32,621 nt of DNA from an uncultured Collinsella sp. GTDB taxonomy: Bacteria; Actinomycetota; Coriobacteriia; Coriobacteriales; Coriobacteriaceae. This document shows positions 1 through 6,988 of the stretch, piece by piece. How positions within the stretch are numbered: the first letter of the stretch is position 1; each line of letters begins with the position of its first letter. Below the pieces are notes generated by a model. That model searched no databases, had not been told where the DNA came from, and was given only the letters and a program-made list of their open reading frames with translations. The DNA is taken from the NCBI GenBank assembly GCA_958427895.1, contig CAUADW010000015.1, forward strand, positions 1 to 32,621, written 5' to 3'. The position numbers and the translations under genes are program-made.

Positions 1-60
1 TGGTCATGCCCGACGATTGAACGTCAGATTGCCGCTCTGGGGCGTTTGCAGCGTCGACTA

Positions 61-89
61 GTTACGCGGTTTGGTGAAAACCGCGTAAC
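61..89 (-). terminator. stem-loop after dapH
   Basis: A perfect 12-bp inverted repeat (GTTACGCGGTTT / AAACCGCGTAAC, 5-nt loop) begins 2 nt past the dapH stop codon. No T-run follows on the minus strand, so it may be a weak terminator or an RNA-stabilising 3' end. Bases 1-60 hold nothing recognisable. Confidence 0.55.
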
Positions 90-90
90 C

Positions 91-810
91 CTACAGTTGG
101 CGCAGGCCCTCTTCGAGACCGGTCTTGCTGTCAGTCTTCTCGTCGCGCATCTTGATAACGCGGGCGGGGACACCGGCCACGACGGCGCCGGCGGGGACGT
201 CCTCGATGCATACGGCACCGGCGGCAACGACAGCACCCTTGCCCACGCGCACGCCCTCCAGGACCACGGCGTTGGCGCCAATCATGACATCATCCTCGAT
301 GATGACGGGCGTGGCGCTCGCGGGCTCAACGACGCCTGCCAGTACGGTGCCGGCGCCGATGTGGCAGTTCTTGCCCACGGTGGCGCGACCGCCCAGCACG
401 GCGCCCATATCGATCATGGAACCCTCGCCGATAACGGAGCCGATGTTGATGATGGCGCCCATCATGATGACGGAACGGTCGCCAATTTCGACGCGGTCGC
501 GGATGATTGCGCCCGGCTCGATGCGGGCGTTGATACCCTTAAGGTCGAGCATGGGCACGGCGGAGTTGCGGCAATCGTTTTCAACGTCGTAGTAATCGAT
601 GGAATCGGCATTGGCGTCCAGGATGGCCTTGAGCTTTTCCCAGTCGCCAAAGACGGTCTTGCCACGACGGCCGCCGTAGACATGCGCATCGCCCCAGGCA
701 ACCTTCATGCCGGGCTTCTCGCGCACATACAGCTTGACGGGCGTCTTTTTGGGCGCGGTGGCGATGTAGTTGATAATCTCCTGTGCCTCCATCTCGGCTG
801 CGTTGCTCAT
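91..810 (-). CDS. dapH: tetrahydrodipicolinate N-acetyltransferase
   Basis: DapH acetylates tetrahydrodipicolinate with acetyl-CoA in the N-acetyl branch of the diaminopimelate/lysine pathway, in the cytoplasm. The 239-residue protein is the usual length for DapH. It has a short N-terminal alpha/beta part and then, from about residue 90, a left-handed beta-helix of hexapeptide repeats (IGDRSVIMMGAIINIGSVIG style) typical of acyltransferases that act as trimers. The ATG is set by an AAGGAG site 7-10 nt upstream. It is the last gene of the lysA-dapA / dapB / dapH operon, 39 nt after dapB. DapD (succinyl branch) has a different architecture, so the acetyl variant is the better call. The N-acetyl-DAP aminotransferase is not in this window. 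Confidence 0.93.
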   Translation of the reverse strand: MSNAAEMEAQEIINYIATAPKKTPVKLYVREKPGMKVAWGDAHVYGGRRGKTVFGDWEKLKAILDANADSIDYYDVENDCRNSAVPMLDLKGINARIEPGAIIRDRVEIGDRSVIMMGAIINIGSVIGEGSMIDMGAVLGGRATVGKNCHIGAGTVLAGVVEPASATPVIIEDDVMIGANAVVLEGVRVGKGAVVAAGAVCIEDVPAGAVVAGVPARVIKMRDEKTDSKTGLEEGLRQL

Positions 811-849
811 TTGCTATCTCTCCTTTGGGTGGATTCGGTTGATTCCTGG

Positions 850-1590
850 TTAGGCAAACATGACCTGGTCGAACGTATAGAAGCCGTGCTCACGGGTGAC
901 GAGCTTCTGCGCGGCTGCCAAGGCGCCGTTGACAAAGATCTGACGGCTCGTGGCGCGGTGGGTGAGCGTGACTTCCTCGTCCTGGCCAAAGAAACTTACC
1001 TCGTGCACGCCGGCGACGGTGCCACCGCGCAGCGAGTGCATGCCGATCTCCTTGGGGTCGCGCGCTCCGCACATGCCCTCGCGGCCATAGACGGGGTGGT
1101 AGCCTGCCTCGGGCTCGGCTTCGACGACGGCATCGAGCAGCAACTTGGCTGTGCCGCTGGGGGCATCGACCTTTTGGTTGTGGTGCGTCTCGACGATCTC
1201 GCAGTCAAAGCCGGGCAGCTCGCGTGTGGCCTGCGCTACCAGATGACGCAGGGCTGCGATACCGATGGAGTAATTGCCGGAGTGCATGACGCGGGCGTTC
1301 TGACCCAGCTCGCGCAGGCGGTCCATCTGATCGGGTGTGTAGCCCGTGGTGCCCGAGACCAACGCGGCACCCGTGCGCTCGACATAGGCGACGACGGCAT
1401 CGAAGGTCACGACGTTCGAGAAGTCGATGACGACATCGGCTGCCGGGGCGCTCTCGAGCTCGGACAGATCAAAACCGATCTGGGCGACGATATCAAAAAC
1501 GGGCTGACCGGCGGCGTCGACAACGCCCTCAGCGGTGGTGCGGATGAGCGAGCCCATGCGGCCCGTTCCCATAATGACGGTCTTAATCAA
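850..1590 (-). CDS. dapB: 4-hydroxy-tetrahydrodipicolinate reductase
   Basis: DapB reduces the DapA product with NAD(P)H. The 246-residue protein has the N-terminal nucleotide-binding loop GTGRMG at residues 8-13, the SGTTGY segment, and the catalytic/substrate motif HHNQKVDAPSGTA, all expected for the family at this length. The start is TTG: it has an AAGGGAG site about 9 nt upstream, and the next residues (IKTVIMGTGRMG) match the family N-terminus. The TTG overlaps the end of the preceding lysA-dapA frame by 8 nt, which indicates translational coupling. It lies between dapA and dapH in the riboswitch-controlled operon. Confidence 0.95.
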   Translation of the reverse strand: MIKTVIMGTGRMGSLIRTTAEGVVDAAGQPVFDIVAQIGFDLSELESAPAADVVIDFSNVVTFDAVVAYVERTGAALVSGTTGYTPDQMDRLRELGQNARVMHSGNYSIGIAALRHLVAQATRELPGFDCEIVETHHNQKVDAPSGTAKLLLDAVVEAEPEAGYHPVYGREGMCGARDPKEIGMHSLRGGTVAGVHEVSFFGQDEEVTLTHRATSRQIFVNGALAAAQKLVTREHGFYTFDQVMFA

Positions 1591-3892
1591 GCAGACCAGC
1601 TCCCTTCAGAGCATCGGTAAGTGCGGCACGCGTGTCGTTGGCCATGGGGCAAAGCGGCATGCGGTAGTTGGCTTCGATCATACCCATCTGAGCGAGCGCT
1701 TCTTTAACGGGGATGGGGTTGACCTCACTAAAGAGGGCGTTGATGAGCGGCTGGCCAGCAATTTGAATATCGCGGGCACGTGCCACGTCACCGTCCAGAT
1801 AGGCGCGGCACATGTCATGCACGAGCTGCGGCTGAACGTCGGCCCACACGCTGATGGTGCCCGAGGCGCCCAGGCTCATGAGCGGTACGGTCAGCGCATC
1901 CTCGCCCGAGTACATGCGGAAGTCGTCGGACAGCAGGTGAGCGATCTTGGCCGCGTAGGCGACGTTGCCCGAGGCTTCCTTAATACCCATGATGTTGGGG
2001 TGCGCGGCCAAGCGCTCTACGTTGCGCTCGCTGATGCCGCAGCCGCAGCGGCCGGGGATGTTGTACAAGATGCAGGGGATGTCCACGGCGTCGGCGACGG
2101 CCTTAAAGTGCTGATAGATACCCTCTTCATTGGACTTGTTGTAGTAGGGGGTAATGAGCAGCAGACCATCGGCGCCCAAGCCCTGGTAGGTGAGCGACTT
2201 GGTGAGCATGGTTTGCGTGGAGTTGGAGCCCGAGCCGGCGATGACGGGGACGCGTCCTGCAACCTGCTTGACCACGGCGGCGACAACGGAGTTGTCCTCG
2301 TCATCGGTCATCGTGGCGCTCTCGCCGGTGGTGCCCAGGGTGAGGATGGCGTCGGTGCCGTTTTGCAGGTGGAAATCGATAAGGCGCTCGAGTGCGTCAA
2401 AGTCGACACTGCCGTCCTTTTTAAATGGCGTAACAAGGGCGACGATTGAGCCCTCGAGATTGCGGATGTCCATGTTCTTCTCCTTCGCTTCCGCGATCTG
2501 GATGCGTTTGTTCCATTGGGCGGCGACGGCCAGGCGCTCGTCTTGGGCGCGACGGCGGGCACTTTCGGCGCGCGACTTTGCCAGCAGCTCTCGGCCGCTC
2601 GGCAGCACGTCGAGCGTGGCAAAGTAATCGCCCGGGCGCTCGGCACGGCGGATGAGGTCGGCCGATCCATCGGGGCGCAGCAGGACCTCGGCGGAGCGCA
2701 GGCGTCCGTTGTAGTTGTAGCCCATGGAGTAGCCGTGCGCGCCGGTATCGTGGATCACAAGCAGGTCGCCCATGTCGATCTGCGGCAGCTCGCGGTCGAT
2801 AGCGAACTTATCGTTGTTCTCGCACAAGTTGCCCGTGATGTCATACGTGTTCGTGACCGGTGCTGCGGTTTTGTCAGGGCCACCCGGCTGTCCCATCACC
2901 GTAATGTGGTGGTAGGCGCCATACATAGCAGGGCGGATCAGATCGACGGCGCTTGCGTCCACGCCGATATAGTCCTTGTAGATCTGCTTTTCGTGGATGG
3001 CCTTGGTGACCAGGCATCCGTAGGGGCCCATCATAAAGCGACCCATCTCGGTACAGATCGCCACATCGCCCATGCCGGCGGGGACCAGAATCTCGTCGTA
3101 GGCTGCGTGTACGCCCTCGCCGATGGCGTGGATGTCGTTAGCCTGCTGCTCGGGCAGGTAGGGGATACCCACACCGCCGGACAGATTGATAAAGGCGACA
3201 TGTGCGCCCGTTTCACGCTCCAGGCGCGCGGCAAGCTCAAAGAGAATGCGCGCGAGCTTGGGATAGTAGTCGTTAGTGACGGTGTTGCTGGCAAGGAAGG
3301 CGTGGATGCCAAAATTCTCGGCGCCCTTGGCCTTGAGCATGCGGAAAGCCTCAAAGAGCTGCTCGGTGGTCATGCCGTACTTGGAGTCGCCGGGGTTGTC
3401 CATAATGCCGTTGGAGAGCTGGAACAGGCCGCCCGGGTTAAAACGGCAGCTGACCGTCTTGGGGATGGGCCCCGCAACGCGCTCAAAGAATTCGATATGG
3501 CTGATGTCGTCAAAGTTGACGATGGCGCCCAGTTTATCTGCAAGGGCAAAATCCGCCGCCGGCGTGTCGTTGGACGAGAACATGATGTCGTGGCCGGCGA
3601 TGCCCAGCGAGCGGGCGATCATGAGCTCGGTATAGCTCGAGCAATCGCAGCCGCAGCCGTATTCGTTGAGGATGGAGATGAGTGCTGGGTTAGGGTTGGC
3701 CTTGACGGCAAAGTATTCCTTAAAGCCCGGATTCCACGCAAAGGCGTCGCGCACTTCTTGCATGTTGCGGCGGATGCCCGCCTCGTCGTATAGATGAAAC
3801 GGTGTGGGGAACTGCTCGACGATATGCTCGAGCGTTTTCTTGTCCACAAACGGCTGCTTGGCCGCATACGCTTCGTTGGGGGTCAATGCCAT
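1583..3892 (-). CDS. lysA-dapA: diaminopimelate decarboxylase-dihydrodipicolinate synthase fusion
   Basis: One uninterrupted 769-codon frame joins two enzymes of the same pathway. Residues 1 to about 440 are a PLP-dependent diaminopimelate decarboxylase (last step, DAP to lysine): the PLP lysine lies in YFAVKANPNP (Lys64), with the divergent motifs CTEMGRF and CENNDKFA near the active site. Residues 474-769 form a full-length 296-residue dihydrodipicolinate synthase (first committed step) with GTTGES, YNIPGR and the Schiff-base lysine in GIKEASGN. Between them lies a charged, probably helical linker of about 30 residues rich in R, A, E and K. An AAGGAG site sits 6 nt before the Met codon at residue 474, so free DapA could also be made. 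The lysA ATG has a GAGG site about 10 nt upstream that is paired in the riboswitch platform. Each function is certain; whether the main product is one polypeptide or two is inferred. Confidence 0.95.
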   Translation of the reverse strand: MALTPNEAYAAKQPFVDKKTLEHIVEQFPTPFHLYDEAGIRRNMQEVRDAFAWNPGFKEYFAVKANPNPALISILNEYGCGCDCSSYTELMIARSLGIAGHDIMFSSNDTPAADFALADKLGAIVNFDDISHIEFFERVAGPIPKTVSCRFNPGGLFQLSNGIMDNPGDSKYGMTTEQLFEAFRMLKAKGAENFGIHAFLASNTVTNDYYPKLARILFELAARLERETGAHVAFINLSGGVGIPYLPEQQANDIHAIGEGVHAAYDEILVPAGMGDVAICTEMGRFMMGPYGCLVTKAIHEKQIYKDYIGVDASAVDLIRPAMYGAYHHITVMGQPGGPDKTAAPVTNTYDITGNLCENNDKFAIDRELPQIDMGDLLVIHDTGAHGYSMGYNYNGRLRSAEVLLRPDGSADLIRRAERPGDYFATLDVLPSGRELLAKSRAESARRRAQDERLAVAAQWNKRIQIAEAKEKNMDIRNLEGSIVALVTPFKKDGSVDFDALERLIDFHLQNGTDAILTLGTTGESATMTDDEDNSVVAAVVKQVAGRVPVIAGSGSNSTQTMLTKSLTYQGLGADGLLLITPYYNKSNEEGIYQHFKAVADAVDIPCILYNIPGRCGCGISERNVERLAAHPNIMGIKEASGNVAYAAKIAHLLSDDFRMYSGEDALTVPLMSLGASGTISVWADVQPQLVHDMCRAYLDGDVARARDIQIAGQPLINALFSEVNPIPVKEALAQMGMIEANYRMPLCPMANDTRAALTDALKGAGLLD
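2471..2485 (-). promoter_or_regulatory. internal ribosome binding site and start for DapA
   Basis: On the minus strand AAGGAG is followed by 6 nt and then ATG, which opens the canonical DapA N-terminus (MDIRNLEGSIVALVTPF). The site sits inside the open lysA-dapA frame with no stop codon between, so dapA can be read through from lysA or started independently. Confidence 0.7.
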
Positions 3893-3906
3893 GTCCCGTA
3901 AACCTC

Positions 3907-3969
3907 GCTATCCAGACGGCGCCATCTGCGCATCGAATCCGCATAGCGTGGACCCAATGTCCGGATAGC
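3907..3969 (-). promoter_or_regulatory. riboswitch expression platform (RBS sequestering)
   Basis: Minus-strand arms GCTATCCGGAC (3969-3959) and GTCTGGATAGC (3917-3907) pair over 11 positions with one G-T/U wobble. The second arm runs directly into GAGG, the only ribosome binding site candidate for lysA. Formation of this helix would be expected to restrict initiation. There is no U-run, so translational rather than transcriptional control is favoured. Confidence 0.6.
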
Positions 3970-3974
3970 GCTCC

Positions 3975-4143
3975 CGCATTGCTGCAGACAGTCCTGCGGG
4001 TGTTTCCCGCAGGCCCACCAGGCTGTTCGTGCCCGAAAAACCCAGTTCGGCGGGTTTCGCCTCCCCGCAGGGTCAAAGTCTGCCGACTCGCCCGCGGCTC
4101 TTCGTGCCCGCGCCTCTATCAAGTGGTAACGACCCTACCACGT
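3975..4143 (-). ncRNA. lysine riboswitch (L-box) aptamer
   Basis: Read on the minus strand, the leader has the ordered hallmarks of the lysine aptamer: GATAGAGGCGCG, then AAGAG, then GGGGAGGCG ... CGCCGAA, a stem ending in GCCTGG, then a GC-rich hairpin (CCTGCGGG / CCCGCAGG) followed at once by ACTGTC. The same order is found in the well-studied Bacillus lysC and Thermotoga aptamers. It lies directly upstream of a lysine biosynthesis operon. A short hairpin (GTGGTA / TACCAC, 4123-4142) precedes the aptamer. The exact P1 boundaries were not resolved by eye. Confidence 0.87.
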
Positions 4144-4272
4144 TGCACTTTACCAAACAAGAGTATTCGTATATAACGTTTAAAAAATGCAGGGATATGC
4201 TGGAAATAAGGGTGCGGCAATCTTGCGACACAATAAGATGGCAACCGGTGCGCACCTATGAAAGGAACCTTT

Positions 4273-5460
4273 ATGACCGAGCTCCAAGAACTCCGTCGCT
4301 ATCGCCGCGATCTCCATCGCATTCCGGAGCTCGACTTCGATCTTCCGCAGACTATCGCCTATATCGAGGGCGTGTTGGCGCCGCTCGCTTGCGAGGTGAC
4401 CCATCCGTGTCCCAGCTGCGTTTGTGCCTTCTTCGATGCCGGTGTGGGCGCTACGCGTGTCACGGCGATTCGCGCCGACATGGACGCCCTGCCCATCGCG
4501 GAGGCAACAGGCGCGTCCTTTGCCTCGATCCATCCCGGCAAGATGCATGCGTGCGGTCACGACGGTCACATGGCCATGGCGCTCGCGGCGGCGACTTTTG
4601 TCGACCGCACGATTCGTGAACAGCCGGGCGTCATCAAGCGCAACGTGCTCTTTGTGTTCCAGCCTGCCGAGGAGACGACCGGCGGTGCCAAGACCGTATG
4701 CGAGAGCGGCGTATTCGAGCGCTATGGGGCAGATCGCATCTTTGGCTTCCACGTATGGCCCGATTTGCCCGCCGGTACGTTAGCGAGCTGTCCCGGTCCG
4801 CTGCTGGCGCGCTCAAGCGAGACGCACATTCATATCCATGGCATGAGTATCCATATCGCCAAGACCTACGGCGTTCCCGTTGGCGAATCGCACGATGCGG
4901 CATTGGCGGCTGCCAAGTTCTTGGTTTCCGAGCGCGAGCTCATGGATGAGCTGGGTGCCGACGAGCCCTGCATTGGTAAGTTCGGCCTGCTGCAGGCCGG
5001 CACCGTCTGCAATGCGGTGGCGGGGGAGGCCCATGTTGCGGGCAGCTTGCGCGTGTTTACGGACGATATGTTCGACCGAGCGCGCGAGGGCGTGCGCCGC
5101 GTGTTGGACGATGCCTGCGCCACAACGGGCTGCACGTATGATCTCGACTTTGCCGAGGGCTATCCGCCGGTCGATAACGACCCCGAGTTGTTTGCCTGCA
5201 TTGCGCCTGCCTTGTCCGAGCTGCAACTTGTGGACGAGCCGCTGCTGATTGCCGAGGACTTCGCCTTCTACCAGCGCCATCTTCCGGGCGTGTTCTTCCT
5301 GCTGGGCACGGGCGTGCCAGAGGGACAAGAAAACCCGAGCGATTCGGATGGCTGTCCCGCCTATGCCACGAGCGCCCTTCACACTGATACCATGCTCTTT
5401 GACGAGGAAATCCTGCTCAAGGGTCTCGATGTCTACAAACGATTGCTTTTGCTTGGTTAA
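4273..5460 (+). CDS. M20-family amidohydrolase, probable N-acetyl-DAP deacetylase
   Basis: This 395-residue zinc-type hydrolase belongs to the M20D group (hippurate hydrolase, IAA-amino acid hydrolase and N-acetyl-diaminopimelate deacetylase type). It shows RADMDALP at residues 67-74, the metal-binding HACGHDGH at 92-99, PAEET, and a late EDFAFYQ segment. The ATG at 4273 is preferred over the ATG at 4258 because AAAGGAA, 6-7 nt upstream, overlaps the earlier codon. It is divergent from the lysine operon, which uses N-acetylated intermediates (DapH) but has no deacetylase of its own. Deacetylation of N-acetyl-LL-DAP is therefore the best guess. The riboswitch does not control it because it is on the other strand. 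A general N-acyl-amino acid hydrolase cannot be excluded. Confidence 0.8.
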   Translation: MTELQELRRYRRDLHRIPELDFDLPQTIAYIEGVLAPLACEVTHPCPSCVCAFFDAGVGATRVTAIRADMDALPIAEATGASFASIHPGKMHACGHDGHMAMALAAATFVDRTIREQPGVIKRNVLFVFQPAEETTGGAKTVCESGVFERYGADRIFGFHVWPDLPAGTLASCPGPLLARSSETHIHIHGMSIHIAKTYGVPVGESHDAALAAAKFLVSERELMDELGADEPCIGKFGLLQAGTVCNAVAGEAHVAGSLRVFTDDMFDRAREGVRRVLDDACATTGCTYDLDFAEGYPPVDNDPELFACIAPALSELQLVDEPLLIAEDFAFYQRHLPGVFFLLGTGVPEGQENPSDSDGCPAYATSALHTDTMLFDEEILLKGLDVYKRLLLLG

Positions 5461-5503
5461 TCGACGCGGGTGCATGTTCTCAAAAATACGAACAAATGTA
5501 CGC

Positions 5504-5549
5504 TATAATAGAGATGTAAGTCTATAGAAACGTTTGACGTTATTAACGT
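5504..5549 (+). promoter_or_regulatory. higBA promoter and likely operator
   Basis: A consensus TATAAT lies at 5504-5509, with no clear -35. Between it and the higB start is the palindrome ACGTTATTAACGT (5537-5549, odd centre), well placed for repression by the HigA antitoxin. That binding is an inference from the behaviour of the family. Confidence 0.55.
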
Positions 5550-5560
5550 AAGGCGATACT

Positions 5561-5842
5561 ATGATTGCATCGTACAAAGATGAGGATACCGAACGTTTTG
5601 CGATGGGTGTGCGGGTCAGGAGGTTCGTACCTTTTGAGCGTGTCGCATTGAGGAAGATTCGTCAACTGCAGGTTTGTGCTTCACTTGATGATCTTCGCGT
5701 TCCTCCGGGCAATCGTCTTGAAGCGTTGAAGGGCGATCGCGCCGGCCAATATAGCATTCGTGTTAATGAGCGCTATCGGGTCTGTTTTGAGTGGAGACAG
5801 GGGATGGCTTGGAATGTCGAAATCGTCGATTATCACAAGTGA
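5561..5842 (+). CDS. higB: HigB/RelE-type mRNA interferase toxin
   Basis: The 93-residue protein matches the HigB (plasmid maintenance killer) type of the RelE superfamily: a short N-terminal helix pair, the conserved PPGNRLEALKGDRAGQYSIR core, then VNERYRVCFEW and VEIVDYHK at the end. Such toxins cleave mRNA at the ribosome and are held inactive by the antitoxin. The tail His is in the place where HigB toxins carry a catalytic residue. It is slightly shorter than or equal to family length and looks intact. The antitoxin gene overlaps its end by 29 nt, the usual toxin-first order for hig. Confidence 0.9.
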   Translation: MIASYKDEDTERFAMGVRVRRFVPFERVALRKIRQLQVCASLDDLRVPPGNRLEALKGDRAGQYSIRVNERYRVCFEWRQGMAWNVEIVDYHK

Positions 5843-6155
5843 TGAGACTGCGCCCGATTTGCTGTCACCGGTGACTCCTGGTGAGCTTCTCAAAGAGGAA
5901 TTTCTTATCCCTATGGGCATTTCTCAATATCGCCTTGCTAAAGAGACCGGGATTCCGGCTCAACGCATTGGGCAGATTATCTTGGGAAGGCGTCGCGTGA
6001 CGGCCGACACCGACCTTCGCCTTTGCCGCTACTTTGGCCTGACGGATGGTTATTGGTTGCGCGCCCAGATAGCGTTTGATCTCGAGGCGGAGAAGAGGCG
6101 CATCGAACCGGAACTGGATAAGATCGTTCCTGTCCAGCGGGCTATCGCATTGTAG
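5814..6155 (+). CDS. higA: HigA-type XRE antitoxin
   Basis: This is a 113-residue helix-turn-helix antitoxin. The core SPVTPGELLKEEFLIPMGIS is the standard HigA opening. It is followed by a Cro/C1-type HTH (YRLAKETGIPAQRIGQIILG) and the LCRYFGLTDGYWLRAQIAFD segment typical of the family. The start is placed at ATG 5814, inside higB, behind an AGGGG about 12 nt upstream. A start slightly further downstream is possible because the first 15 residues are not conserved. It should neutralise HigB and repress the operon through the upstream palindrome. Confidence 0.9.
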   Translation: MSKSSIITSDETAPDLLSPVTPGELLKEEFLIPMGISQYRLAKETGIPAQRIGQIILGRRRVTADTDLRLCRYFGLTDGYWLRAQIAFDLEAEKRRIEPELDKIVPVQRAIAL

Positions 6156-6184
6156 TGCTCAAAGATGTTGAGGTTGGAGTGACG

Positions 6185-6508
6185 ATGGGGCGACGCCGAC
6201 AGACCGCCGTGTATAGTCCTGGTGGGTGCGGGTGCGGCTTGCTGCTGCTCCCGGTTATTGCTGTGAGCATTGGCGTGATGTTTGCGCTTGCCGGGTTGGC
6301 GGCAGCGGCACTCGTGTTGCTGATTGTGGCCATTGGCGTGACGATTTGGCTCTGCCGCAATCGCGAGCAACGCCGTGCCGATGGTAAGACCAATGTTGGA
6401 TGGACCATCTTTTTGGTTATTGCCTATCTGCTGAGCATCAGTTACTTGGCGTTCTTTATCCTGCTGCTCATTAGCACCTTTACCGGGGAATCCGTCACGG
6501 TGGGCTAG
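6185..6508 (+). CDS. small membrane protein of unknown function
   Basis: The function is not recognised. The 107-residue protein opens with a basic stretch (MGRRRQTAVYSPGGCGCG) and has a long hydrophobic region at about residues 19-58 that can hold two helices. A charged loop follows (CRNREQRRADGKTNVG), then another hydrophobic segment at about 73-100. The likely topology is three membrane helices with the basic loop in the cytoplasm. The ATG at 6185 is preferred to a GTG at 6155 because it has GGAG 5 nt upstream; the GTG would overlap the higA stop. It starts 29 nt after higA in the same direction and may be co-transcribed. Nothing shows a link to toxin-antitoxin function. Confidence 0.65.
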   Translation: MGRRRQTAVYSPGGCGCGLLLLPVIAVSIGVMFALAGLAAAALVLLIVAIGVTIWLCRNREQRRADGKTNVGWTIFLVIAYLLSISYLAFFILLLISTFTGESVTVG

Positions 6509-6576
6509 GCTTCGACGAGCCTTTTGAGGATGAGGCGAGGGGGCGGATGGGACATGTTGTTCAAGACAGAGTGTGA

Positions 6577-6798
6577 CGCGCGGGCGGCAAGAAGATCGCG
6601 ATTCCCATCGGCAAGCAGGACGCGACCGTCTTCCGAAAGGTGATGAGCGCAAAAGACGCCATCTAAGAGTTCGCGCCGGCGCTAGGGACGGCCGATCAGG
6701 AGCGGGCACTGCGTATTGCCCGAGTGCGGGCGAGACGGATGGTGGCGTGGATGATTCGCACTTATCTTCCTTACTTTCGGATTATTCACCAAAAATAG
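6577..6798 (+). pseudogene. degraded coding remnant
   Basis: One frame reads with protein-like composition (GGKKIAIPIGKQDATVFRKV), is broken once by TAA at 6664-6666, and then continues (EFAPALGTADQERALRIARV) to a stop at 6796-6798. There is no start codon or ribosome binding site; a fragment in another frame just upstream (MLFKTECDARAAR) suggests a frameshift too. The family is not recognised. It may be the tail of a lost accessory gene. The surrounding gap 6509-6988 otherwise holds only the promoter listed next. Confidence 0.3.
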
Positions 6799-6939
6799 CT
6801 GTGCGGGCACATCACGAACAATCGCCAAACAAGGCATAAACACGGGCGCGGGGCTTATCGGCTTCGTGCTCTTCTTCGCCATAAGAAACGACAACAGCAG
6901 AGCGGTTAGCCGAGCGCTAATTTTCGTCTGGAAAGCGAG

Positions 6940-6948
6940 TGGTATGAT
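6940..6948 (+). promoter_or_regulatory. candidate extended -10 promoter
   Basis: TGGTATGAT, an extended -10 (TG-N-TATGAT), lies about 40 nt before the GIY-YIG gene. No good -35 is visible, as is usual for extended -10 promoters. Confidence 0.4.
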
Positions 6949-6988
6949 TCGACCTACAGGCTTTTCAAACTGAAACGGCGGAATTAAC

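Noticed and set aside
46..1620. Long plus-strand open frame of 524 codons
   Set aside because: Antisense to dapH and dapB, which have clear motifs, starts and ribosome binding sites; the frame is a by-product of high GC content.
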